A stretch of 13,639 nucleotides of DNA from an uncultured Mycoplasma sp. (GTDB taxonomy: Bacteria; Bacillota_I; Bacilli_A; Mycoplasmatales; Metamycoplasmataceae). This document shows, piece by piece, positions 1 to 8,162 of this stretch. The first letter of the stretch is position 1; the number at the start of each line of letters is the position of its first letter. The stretch spans positions 1 to 13,639 of the forward strand of contig CAMRBO010000009.1 of assembly GCA_947040465.1 (NCBI GenBank), in the 5' to 3' direction. A program made the translations under genes and the position numbers. A model generated the notes under the pieces. It worked only from the letters and a program-made list of their open reading frames with translations. It had not been told where the DNA came from and searched no databases.

Positions 1-415
1 TACAAAAATCCATCCCTACTTCTGATTCCATTTTAGAAGTTGCCGGCGATGATTCATAAGCAACATTATTTCCATTATAAAACATTGCTTCAAAATAAGC
101 AATAATACCCGGCATTAGAGTTTCACTATTCATATGCCCTAAATATCTTGGAGAATGTCAAGGAATACTACCTCCTCTTAATAATGAAGACAATTCTGTT
201 AAAACTTCTTCCATTTTATTTTGTGTATGTATAAATTCCTCTGTTGTTTTATCAAAAGATGTAATTATATCTTTATCTTGTGCATGGAAATTTTTTCTCC
301 ATGAAGCGGCATCTTCGTAAGCATCATTAATTAACCCTTTAAATAAATTGATATTTTCAGACTTAGAACCTAAAAATAATGCCTTAAAATCTGTTGTGTG
401 TTTTTTACTTTTCAT
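1..415 (-). CDS. PLP-dependent amino-acid decarboxylase, tyrosine decarboxylase-like (partial, N-terminal part)
   Basis: Only the first 138 codons are in the window; the C-terminal part, including the PLP-binding lysine, lies beyond position 1. The reading frame passes a TGA at 158-160, read as Trp86. Directly after it come WHSPRYLGHM and then YNGNNVAYESSPAT, the N-terminal substrate-side signature of group II PLP decarboxylases, closest in my memory to enterococcal tyrosine decarboxylase and its relatives. Such enzymes remove CO2 from an aromatic or acidic amino acid in the cytoplasm, consuming a proton. The start at 413-415 has a good Shine-Dalgarno sequence (AAAGGAA, 5 bases upstream). The gene follows the permease by 32 bases on the same strand, so the two are probably one operon. 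The substrate (tyrosine, glutamate or other) cannot be fixed without the rest of the protein. The family call is firm and the substrate is inferred. Confidence 0.85.
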
Positions 416-420
416 CTTAT

Positions 421-427
421 TTCCTTT
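421..427 (-). promoter_or_regulatory. Ribosome binding site of the decarboxylase gene
   Basis: AAAGGAA on the minus strand, 5 bases before the ATG at 413-415. It lies in the 32-base gap after the permease stop and supports this start as well as re-initiation within a permease-decarboxylase transcript. Confidence 0.6.
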
Positions 428-447
428 TTAAACTAAAAGATATTTAG

Positions 448-2061
448 TTATTGAACTTTGTGTTCAATTTCAGTTGGTTTGTTTATTTGTACTTCTTGAA
501 CTTCTTCTAATCCCATTTCTTTGATTTCCTCTGGATTAATTCATGTGTTTTCTTTGAATTTTTTGCTTAAAGAAATAAATAATGGAATGGAAATTAATAT
601 TAATGAAAGTCCTATATAAATTACAACATCCTGGATTAAAAACATTGTTAAATCACTTTGTTGCTGAAAGAAAGTCATTATAATGGCCATTATAACACCA
701 AGCATCGCTAAAACTGTTGTAACTCAAGCACCCACTTTCTTAAAAGGAACTACAAAACCTCTTTTTACGTCTGGTTTTGAATACTTTAATTTTATATATG
801 AAGCTATCATAATAATGTAAGCAACACAATATAATATTATTGTTTCATTTAAAAGTATTCCAAATACATTTCCGGCACCAGCTATTGTTAGTCCTGCATA
901 TAATCCTGCAAAAGAAGTAACTGCAATAGCTTGAATAACGACGAAAACTATTGGAACATCTTTTTTAGTTTTTTTATGAAAAAATAAAGGCATTGTTCCT
1001 TCTCTTGCGCTTGCATACATTGCATTTGATGGACCTAAAATTCATGAATTCAATTGCGCAAACATTCCAAATGCCATTAATAGCGCAAATATATTTACCA
1101 ACCAAGGAGCTCCTCAATAATCAAAAATTATTTGAAAAGGAATAATAACTGCTGAAGCAAGGGAGATATCTTCTCCAGGAACAATTGCTGCAAATATAAA
1201 TCCAACACCTAAATTAAAAGCAACCATCAATACCAATACAATTAACAAACCTAAAGAATAATTCTTCTTAGGGTTATCTATTTCATTAGCTCTTGTTGAA
1301 GCAATTTCTAGTCCTATGAATATTCACATAATTTGTGAAAAAAGTTGTAATTCACTTGCGCTTTCTGGAACAATTCCTGGTTCTCCTGGAGGAAAAACTT
1401 CAGGTGGTATATTACCAATTCCCCCGATTCCTGGACCTAATTCTCCAGCAACTCCTTTTTGACCTATAAAAATAACACCAAATAAAGTCAAGCAAATAAA
1501 TGGAATATAAATTCCTATAATAGCACCAATATTTACTAATGATTTTCCTGCTTTTTTTGAATATATATTTAACCCAGTTATAACTCAATAAATTAAAACT
1601 GTCATTCCTAATAAATAAACAGGATCTTCATGAAGAGCATAAGTTTTTAGGGAACCATTTCCTCATAAAGTAGTTATGGTTGGATCACCAATAACAAATG
1701 CTATCATTGTTGCAAAACCAACAGATATTATAACCATCCCAAAGAACATTTGAACTCATAACAATCAAGAAACTAGGAACCCAAATCTTCTACCAAAAGC
1801 TTCTTTAGCTCAAACTTCAGGACCCCCTCTTTTAGATCATCCTGTCGCAAGTTCAGCAGCAATAAAAGCCATTGGAACAACAAATATAATTAAAGATATT
1901 ATCATTCATATAATTGAAGAATAACCTGCACTCGCAACTTGAGGAACATTTCTAATGGAACCAAAAAATGCAATACTCAATCCTACTAATTGAAGTAAAG
2001 AAATTTTCCTATTAATTGGTTTGGATGATTTTGTTTTTCTATTTCCTAAATTTAATTTCAT
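448..2061 (-). CDS. APC-superfamily amino-acid permease, GadC/TyrP-like antiporter
   Basis: Predicted 537-residue polytopic membrane protein with about 12 hydrophobic segments. The first segment carries GSIRNVPQVASAG, followed by AAELATGWSKRGGPEVW, matching the first two helices of the glutamate:GABA and tyrosine:tyramine antiporter branch of the APC superfamily. Several in-frame TGA codons (for example 724-726) are read as Trp. Around residues 204-234 there is a Gly/Pro-rich loop (GPGIGGIGNIPPEVFPPGEP) between helices, probably on the outer face. The C-terminal tail is hydrophilic and rich in Glu. It probably imports an amino acid in exchange for the amine made by the decarboxylase encoded 32 bases downstream. 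That pairing generates a proton gradient or raises internal pH in bacteria that have it. The ATG at 2059-2061 is preceded by a weak GAGAG ribosome binding site, with a TATAAT box about 60 bases upstream. Family call secure; exact substrate inferred. Confidence 0.87.
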
Positions 2062-2122
2062 CAAATAAGTCTCTCTATATTAAAACAATAATAAACAATA
2101 ATATGTTTATATATATAAATTA

Positions 2123-2128
2123 ATTATA
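2123..2128 (-). promoter_or_regulatory. Predicted -10 box of the permease-decarboxylase operon
   Basis: A perfect TATAAT on the minus strand, about 60 bases upstream of the permease ATG. No good -35 box stands 16-18 bases further upstream, which is common in mycoplasmas. It would give a leader of roughly 55 bases. Confidence 0.45.
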
Positions 2129-2384
2129 CTCCTTAATTTTTAAACTATATTTAATATTATTAATAAAAAAAAGGCTTTATTATTTTAATGGTCAAATATT
2201 TAAATTTAACCATATTCATTTAGTGAATTATATTGTTACTTAAACTTATGGGAAAAGTGTATATTTAAAAAATGTTTTTATTAAAATATTTATTTCTATT
2301 AATTTATTTTTTATTATCGGTTGTTTTTATTGAATAACATTAATTGTTTTACTTTATACTAAAATGTATATTAACAAAGAAAAT

Positions 2385-2390
2385 AAGGAG
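2385..2390 (+). promoter_or_regulatory. Ribosome binding site of the restriction-enzyme remnant
   Basis: AAGGAG 8 bases before the ATG at 2399-2401, one of the two strongest Shine-Dalgarno sequences in the window. A TATACT hexamer at 2355-2360 could serve as -10 box. Initiation signals therefore look intact although the gene body is broken. Confidence 0.55.
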
Positions 2391-2398
2391 AATTAATA

Positions 2399-2724
2399 AT
2401 GAAAAAAGCCATTAAACAAAAATTGTTAAATTTAATTACCATTAATCCAATTGATTATTGTATTAGAACCAACTTAACAACTAGACATATTGAAAATAGT
2501 TTTATAATGCAGGTGGTTCAAAGGTAAGCGAAACAGCAAAAAGCTATGTAAATATTTATAATTTAGTTAAAGATATTCCTAACACGACTTTTATTTGGAT
2601 AGCTGATGGAAATGGGATAAAGACAATTCAACCATATCTAAAAACAATATTCAATTATGGTTTTATTATAAATATTACCCAATTCAATAGAAAAATGAAT
2701 GAATTGAATAATTTAACTAAATAA
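2399..2724 (+). pseudogene. Remnant of a DpnII/MboI-like type II restriction endonuclease
   Basis: From the ATG at 2399 the frame closes at a TAA (2525-2527) after 42 codons. The neighbouring frame, opening at about 2500, then reads FYNAGGSKVSETAKSY followed by TTFIWIADGNGIKT and ends at TAA 2722-2724. This matches the C-terminal part of DpnII/MboI-type restriction enzymes, where an [IE]xNFYxxGGSK...E..RSY segment is followed by F.WITDG.GW. A one-base shift between codons for IEN and FYN (about 2494-2500) joins the pieces. The family is roughly 280-300 residues; only about 108 codons remain, so most of the N-terminal and central protein has been deleted and the final TDGxGW has become ADGNGI. 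No partner adenine methyltransferase is visible nearby. Family assignment is from motif recognition and is moderately sure; that it is non-functional is nearly certain. Confidence 0.65.
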
Positions 2725-2750
2725 TTTTATTTTCAACAACAGCGCCATTT

Positions 2751-3173
2751 CTATTTTTTATACATTAAATAATTTTCTAAAATGATTTGTGCTGCTAATT
2801 TATCTCTATTTTGTTTTTGCTTTGATCTTGACATATTCATATCAACCATTATTTTGGTTGATTGTTTAGAACTATATCTTTCATCAAACAATATAACAGG
2901 TAATTCAAAATAATTTTCCAATTGTTTCTTAAACTTTTCGACAACACCACTCATAATTGATGCATCTCCACTTGGCATTAGAGGATTACCTAAAATAAAG
3001 GCCTCTATAGCACCTTGTTCTCTCATGATGTCTTCTAACCTTATTAGAATTTTATTAAAGTCTTGAGCATCATAATAAATAGTTTCAAGTGGTTGGGAAA
3101 TTATTTGTAATGGGTCAGTTATGGCAATACCACATTTTTTAGTACCTAAATCTAAAGCAATCAATCTTTTCAT
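2751..3173 (-). CDS. ruvX: RuvX/YqgF family Holliday-junction resolvase-like protein
   Basis: 140 residues, the usual length for RuvX (YqgF), an RNase H-fold nuclease linked to Holliday-junction resolution and to 16S rRNA 5'-end processing. The N-terminus LIALDLGTKKCGIAITD carries the first catalytic Asp (D8). FDERYSS (D97-R99) is the second conserved motif, and NRDKLAAQIILENYL near the C-terminus carries the last acidic residue (D124). All three are present, so it should be active. Its ATG overlaps the alaS stop codon by one base (TAATG), indicating co-transcription and translational coupling. The alaS-ruvX neighbourhood is shared with many Firmicutes. It ends in TAG, 27 bases from the convergent restriction-enzyme remnant, with no obvious terminator between. 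Confidence 0.93.
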   Translation of the reverse strand: MKRLIALDLGTKKCGIAITDPLQIISQPLETIYYDAQDFNKILIRLEDIMREQGAIEAFILGNPLMPSGDASIMSGVVEKFKKQLENYFELPVILFDERYSSKQSTKIMVDMNMSRSKQKQNRDKLAAQIILENYLMYKK

Positions 3174-5785
3174 TATATTATTTTTTTAATATCCTCAATA
3201 TTGATAACTTCTGAAGATGCTCCTTGTCAAATAATATTATTCCCACCGCCATTAATTTTTTTATTAATGGACAATTTGTCAGCAAATTCTTTTGAATTAA
3301 AATTTTTGGAAGAAATAATTAAAACTGAAGATTTCTCAAATGTAGAAAGCAGAACTACTAATGATTTAGTTGATTTTTCTCTTAAAGAAATAGCCATATT
3401 CTTAATAATTGATTTATCAATATTATTTGCAAAATATAATTCTACGTCATTTATTTTGATGGGTTCTAATTGAACGTCCAAGGATATTTTTTTAGGTTTT
3501 AGAAGATCCTTAACAATTTCTTTAGATTTATCTATTTGCAAATGGATGTCTTTTAAATATTCATCTAAATTTTTGATGTCTTGAAATGAATATTTTATCT
3601 TTTGATTAGATAATTTATTTATCTTTTGATTTAATGAATTAAGTAAAGATAAACTTTTATCAATTTCACTTTCCATATATTTATTCACTATAGCATTAGA
3701 TGTCAATGCTCTTATTCGATAAATTCCAGAACCTTTGCTATCTACAGAAGAGATTTTAAAATTTTCAATGTTTTTAGTAAAATCTATGTGAGTTCCACCA
3801 CATAAATCAACTGTTAAATCATCAAATTTAACTACCCTAACATTTTCTGTGTTGAAATATTCCATTTCTTCAATAGTCATTATGGCACCTATTTGTTTGG
3901 CCTTTGTTGTTGTAGTAATAATATATTCACGTTTAATATTTTTTTTGATTGCTGAATTAATAAAATTCTCAATTGAAAATATTTCCTCTTCTGTCGGCCT
4001 TTGTTTTAAAGGAAAGTCAAAAGTTAACCTATCTTGATTATTATCGGAACCTAATTGAACGATCGAATCACCATATACTTTTCTTAATGCAGCAAATAAT
4101 AAATGAGTAGCTGAATGATTTCTCATGAGTCCAAGTCTTGTTGATTCATCAACAAAACATTCTACAGAATCTTGGTCATTTATTTTTCCTTCTATTTTAT
4201 GAATGTGGTTATTATTTTTATCTTTAAAAACATCAATAATATTTATCTTATTTCCAGATTGCATCAAGTAACCTTTATCATGCAGCTGTCCACCACTCGT
4301 TGCATAAAACGGAGTTTTATCTAAAACTAAATATCCTATTCCATCTAGGTTTTTAACTTTATCAACATCATTCAACAAAAATAGTACTTTTGATTTTGAT
4401 TTAATATTTTCATACCCAACAAATTCACTAATTAGTTCACTAATTAAACTAAGGGAATTAATTGCTTTTGAAAAATTATTATGTTCTTTAGCACCTCTAC
4501 TAACTTCAGAATGTTTAGTTCTTAAATTTTCTAATTTATCTAAATCCAATTTAATATTATTTTCAATCAAAACATCGTTTGTCATTTCAATTGGAAATCC
4601 ATATGTTTCAAATAATTTAAAAGCAACATTAACATCAAAAAAATCTGTTGTTCTTTCTATTTCATCATCTAAAAGTTTTTTACCTTGAATTATTGTTTTG
4701 GAAAAATTTAATTCCTCTTCTTTTATTATTAAAGAAACTTTTTTTACATCAATATCGAAAATTAATGTGTCTTTTGTGATTTGAACAAATTTATTTAAAA
4801 AGGTTTTCTCTTTGATGCCTAATTTTATACCTGAATAATAAGCTCTTCTTATCAATCTCCTAATTACATAACCTCTTTGTGTATTAGAAGGCTCTGCACC
4901 ATCATTAATAGCGTTAACAACTGCCCTCATATGATCAGATATTATTTTAAAGTGTTTATTAATTTTTTCTTGCTCGATATTATTAGTGAAATAATTTTGG
5001 ATATCATATCTTAAGGATGTGTATTTTTCTATTTCTTTAATGATTTCTTGGAATAAGTCAGTATCAAAATTTGTAGGAACATTTTGCATTATAGAAACTA
5101 TTCTTTCTAGTCCGGCACCAGTATCAATATTCTTTTGTGCTAATTCAATATATTCATTATTACCAAGATTATTATATTCACTAAAAACAATATTTCATAT
5201 TTCAATAAAACGGTCATTTTCTATATCATCTCTTATAAGTTCAGAACCACCCTCATGATATTTTATTCCTCTATCATAAAATATTTCTGTATTGGGCCCA
5301 CAAGGTCCAGAACCAACATCTCAAAAATTTAAATCCCTATTTCCCGATATTAATTGTTCTTCTTTGTATCCTAGTGAAATTCACTTTTCTTTAACTTCTA
5401 AATCCTCTTCAAAAAAAGTAATAAATATTTTTTCTTTATCTAATTTCAAAATATTAATTATAAATTCATCCGCAAATTCAATAGCTTCTTTCTTAAAATA
5501 ATCACCAATAGAAAAGTTCCCTAACATTTCAAAAAATGTATGATGTCTGGCTGTTACTCCAACATTTTCAATATCATTGGTTCTTATAGATTTTTGAGAA
5601 TTAACTAACCTAGGAGATGGCGGGGTTTTTGCTCCTGAAAAATAATCTTTTAATGTTGCTACACCAGAATTAATTCAAAGTAAAGAAGGGTCTTTATAAG
5701 GAATTAATGATTTTGACGAAATGAACAAATGTCCTTTTGATTCAAAAAACTTTATTCATTTATCTCTTACTTCTTTTGAATTCAT
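3173..5785 (-). CDS. alaS: Alanine--tRNA ligase
   Basis: 870 residues after reading TGA as Trp at several places (for example 3227-3229), which is normal full length for bacterial AlaRS. It begins with RDKWIKFFESKGH, then GVATLKDYFSG and MLGNFSIGDYFK of the class II aminoacylation core. WDVGSGPCGPNTEIFYD and GAGLERI follow, and the tRNA-recognition part comes next. The editing domain that hydrolyses mischarged Ser- or Gly-tRNA has both zinc-binding elements: HSATH (H557, H561) and CGGTH (C662, H666). The C-terminal GGGNNIIWQGAS is the usual end of the C-Ala domain. It charges tRNA-Ala in the cytosol. The start at 5783-5785 lies only about 10 bases after a -10-like TATAAA/TATTAT and has no good Shine-Dalgarno sequence, so the message may be nearly leaderless. 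Its stop codon overlaps the ruvX start by one base. Confidence 0.97.
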
Positions 5786-5795
5786 ATTACTTAAT

Positions 5796-5804
5796 TTTAT
5801 AATA
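5796..5804 (-). promoter_or_regulatory. Possible -10 element of alaS-ruvX
   Basis: Overlapping TATTAT and TATAAA hexamers on the minus strand, ending about 10 bases upstream of the alaS ATG. It lies just downstream of the pyk terminator, so a promoter is required here. No clear -35 box. Confidence 0.35.
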
Positions 5805-5818
5805 AAATATGCAATATT

Positions 5819-5852
5819 AAAATATAAAAAAACAAACCATATAGATTTGTTT
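5819..5852 (-). terminator. Rho-independent terminator of pyk
   Basis: On the minus strand AAACAAA (5846-5852) and TTTGTTT (5830-5836) form a 7-pair stem with a 9-base loop. The transcript then continues into a run of T (TTTTTATATTTT). It lies 28 bases after the pyk stop and before the alaS promoter. The AT-only stem apart from one C-G pair is weak, but the arrangement is typical for mycoplasmas and the same design recurs after fba. Confidence 0.65.
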
Positions 5853-5879
5853 ATTTTTTAAATATTCTTTATACAAAAA

Positions 5880-7307
5880 TTAATAAGTAAATTCTTTTGT
5901 TGAATAACTATCAGCAACAAGATATTTATCACCTTTTTTAGGACCAAATGGCGCTAAAACATTTACTGCTTTTGAATAATCTTTTTTAACTTCTCCAAAA
6001 TATTTGATTGAATCTAAAGATACAAAAACACTGTTTGTGATACCAAATTTACCAATCATATCTTTATCATTAACAATACCTATGATAGCTGTATTTGGTC
6101 TATATTTAGCAATCGTTTGCAATAATTGACCTGAAGTTGAACGAACAACAACAAATTTATATTGTCCTGATTGAGTTTGTTTAGCAATATCAAAAGCAAT
6201 TTTGTTTCTTTCATCTTTAGACGAATTATCAAAAGCATCTTGCATTTGTACAGGATAGTAAAGTTTATTATAAAATTCTTTTTCCGCTCTTTTGTTAATT
6301 GTTGACATAACTTGCACTGACTCTACAGGGAAATCTCCTGATGCAGATTCTCCTGATAACATAGTTGCATCCGCTCCTAATTCTGTCGCTCAATAAACAT
6401 CAGTTACTTCTGCTCTAGTTGGTTGTGGTGATTTTTCCATTGAATCTAACATTTGTGTAGCAACAATAACTGTTTTACCTAACTTACGACATTTTCTAAT
6501 AATTTTCTTTTGATTATATGGAACTTCATAATAAGGTATTTCTAACCCTAAATCTCCACGAGCAATCATAATTCCGTCAGATTCTTGAATTATTTCATCA
6601 ATTCTTTGGATTGCAACATCAGATTCAATTTTAGAAATTATTTGAACTTTTTGTCCACCTGCTGCATTAGCAATTTCCCTTAACTCTCTAACATTTGCTG
6701 CTGAATTAACAAAAGAAGCTGCTATATAATCTATACCATTTTTAATACCAAATCTAATATCTTCTTTATCTTTTTCTGATAAGAAAGGTAATGAGAATTC
6801 AATTCCTGGAAGATTAATTCTTTTATTTGATTTTAATAAATGTGTATTAATTGTTTTAACGACAATTGAACCATTTGATACTGAAGTAACATGTGTTACT
6901 AATTTACCGTCATCAAATAAAACTTTATCACCTTTTTTAACATCTTTGTCCATTTCATAAGAAACTGTAATTTCTGATGATGTCCCTATTTTTGAAGTAT
7001 AGTCAGCATCTGTAGTGTAAACAATAACTTCTGTATTAGCCTTAATTAATTGAGCTCCATCTTTCATTTTTCCAACTCTTATTTCTGGACCTTTTGTATC
7101 TAACAAAATTGAAACAGGAATGTTAAGTTCTTTTTCTATTCTTCTTGCTAAAACAAATTTTCCTAGTTGTTCTTCTCTATCACCATGTGAAAAGTTAGCT
7201 CTTATTGTAGTCATACCATTAATTATTAACTCTTTTAATACCTCGTATGATTCTGATGCAGGACCTATAGTCCCTATTAATTTTGATCTTTTGTCTATGA
7301 AATGCAC
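5880..7307 (-). CDS. pyk: Pyruvate kinase
   Basis: 475 residues, joined through a TGA codon at 6387-6389 (W306, in EVTDVYWATELGADATML). The last glycolytic step: phosphoenolpyruvate plus ADP gives pyruvate plus ATP. N-terminal IGTIGPASES and RANFSHGD (R36, N38, S40, H41) bind substrate. A B domain (about 73-165) follows, then ISKIES with K226 and metal ligand E228, MIARGDLGLEIP with D252, and VIVATQML with T284. The C-terminal regulatory domain starts near residue 350. All catalytic residues are present. The start is GTG: the frame has a TAA four codons upstream and no in-frame ATG near the conserved N-terminus, and a TAAGGGG ribosome binding site stands 5 bases before it. An ATG overlaps this GTG but is out of frame and closes at once. 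It has its own promoter and terminator, so it is probably monocistronic. Confidence 0.96.
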
Positions 7308-7312
7308 ATATA

Positions 7313-7318
7313 CCCCTT
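7313..7318 (-). promoter_or_regulatory. Ribosome binding site deciding the GTG start of pyk
   Basis: AAGGGG on the minus strand, 5 bases upstream of the GTG at 7305-7307. Its spacing, with a stop codon immediately upstream in frame, fixes GTG as the start. Confidence 0.65.
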
Positions 7319-7339
7319 ATTTTTCTTTTTATTGATAAT

Positions 7340-7345
7340 ATTATA
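7340..7345 (-). promoter_or_regulatory. Predicted -10 box of pyk
   Basis: Perfect TATAAT on the minus strand within TTATATAAT, 32 bases upstream of the GTG start, giving a leader of about 25-27 bases that contains the AAGGGG ribosome binding site. The -35 region is poor. Confidence 0.5.
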
Positions 7346-7397
7346 TAACTTTAATGCACATAAATTTAAAAAACACTAAATAATAGGAACATTGATC

Positions 7398-7451
7398 ACA
7401 AGTCACCTATAAATAAACAGTTTATTTGTAGGGCACAAAGATATTACTTGT
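7398..7451. repeat. Long inverted repeat (hairpin) between prmC and pyk
   Basis: CCTATAAATAAA (7406-7417) and TTTATTTGTAGG (7421-7432) are inverted repeats, 12 pairs with one T.G at 7410/7428, around a CAG loop. An outer pair, ACAAGT (7398-7403) and ACTTGT (7446-7451), encloses it. The outer repeat begins 3 bases after the prmC stop. No T run follows on either strand, so it is not a standard terminator. Function unknown: it may be an RNA 3' end or stability element, a factor-independent pause site, or a protein-binding site upstream of the pyk promoter. Confidence 0.6.
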
Positions 7452-7454
7452 AAT

Positions 7455-8162
7455 TTAATTGATACCAAGAATACTAAATCTTGTTTTGCCGTTAATGTCA
7501 TTTATATTTTTGTATCCCTTGTTTTTAAAGTAATTTTTTTTAAGAGGATTTATCTCAAATAACAAAGAACCATTAGGAGAAATATAATTAGGTATTTCTT
7601 TTTCTATTTGTTTATAAAAAAACATTCCTTCGTCGCTAGCAAAAAGTGATATTTCAGGTTCAAATTTTAAAACTGATTTGTTCATACTTGACCTTTCTTT
7701 TACATCTATGTATGGCGGATTAGATATTATTAAATCAAATCTTCCTGAAATTTTTTCAAATAAATTTGATTTAATAATTTCAACATTTACATTATTAAGT
7801 ATTGCATTGATTTTGTTTTGCGAAATTGCATTTTTATCAACATCAACACAAACAACCCTTAAATTTGGATTTCACTTTTTGAGTGCTATACCTATAAATC
7901 CACTTCCTGAGCACATATCTAATATTTCAATATAATTATTTTCTTTTATTAAAGTTTTTGCTAATTCAATTAATTCTTCTGTTTCATATCTAGGAATAAG
8001 CACTTTCTTATTGACGTTTATTTTGACATTACTCATTTCAATATAACCAATTATCTTTTGAACAGGCATCCCTATTTTTAATTTAAAATTTTCGAAAAGA
8101 GAAATTTTTTGTTCTAAGTTATAGCGTTTTTTTTCTAATAGCAATTCTTCTTTTGTTGGCAC
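7455..8162 (-). CDS. prmC: Peptide chain release factor N(5)-glutamine methyltransferase
   Basis: 235 residues, in one frame through a TGA read as W97 (7872-7874), so the gene is intact rather than split. PrmC methylates the Gln of the GGQ motif in release factor 1 using S-adenosylmethionine. Visible are an N-terminal helical part, IPRYETEEL (about 56-64), the SAM-binding motif ILDMCSGSGFIGIAL (80-94), VCVDVD (104-109) and the catalytic ISNPPY (146-151), which grips the target Gln. Slightly shorter than the roughly 280-residue enzymes of other bacteria, as usual in mollicutes. The start is GTG, overlapping the prfA TAG stop by one base (TAGTG), so enzyme and substrate are translated from one coupled message. 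Confidence 0.94.

Larger units (their letters stand above)
2062..2398. other. Intergenic region between permease operon and restriction-enzyme remnant
   Basis: 337 bases of very AT-rich sequence between two divergently oriented genes. It contains the permease -10 box (2123-2128, minus), a tandem ACAATAATA-type direct repeat close to the permease start (about 2085-2100), an imperfect 26-base palindrome at 2188-2213, and the promoter-like and ribosome-binding sequences of the remnant gene at 2330-2390. I see no open reading frame with coding character, no tRNA and no convincing terminator here. Confidence 0.6.

Noticed and set aside
2161..2182. TAATAAA/TTTATTA inverted repeat followed by T residues, as a possible terminator
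   Set aside because: All A-T pairs, and no gene on the plus strand ends before it. On the minus strand it precedes the permease promoter, where a terminator has no purpose.
3201..5501. Open frames on the plus strand opposite alaS (3201-3473, 3849-4037, 5019-5258, 5292-5501)
   Set aside because: They are antisense to a highly conserved gene, have no ribosome binding sites and read as Ser/Ile/Phe-rich reverse complements of Lys/Glu/Asn-rich coding sequence.
7455..8162. prmC looks split into two frames under the standard genetic code
   Set aside because: Both parts are in the same frame and are separated only by a TGA, which is Trp in this organism. The SAM-binding and NPPY motifs run on continuously, so there is no frameshift. 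The same explains the apparent splits in alaS, pyk, prfA, gltX, fba and the permease.
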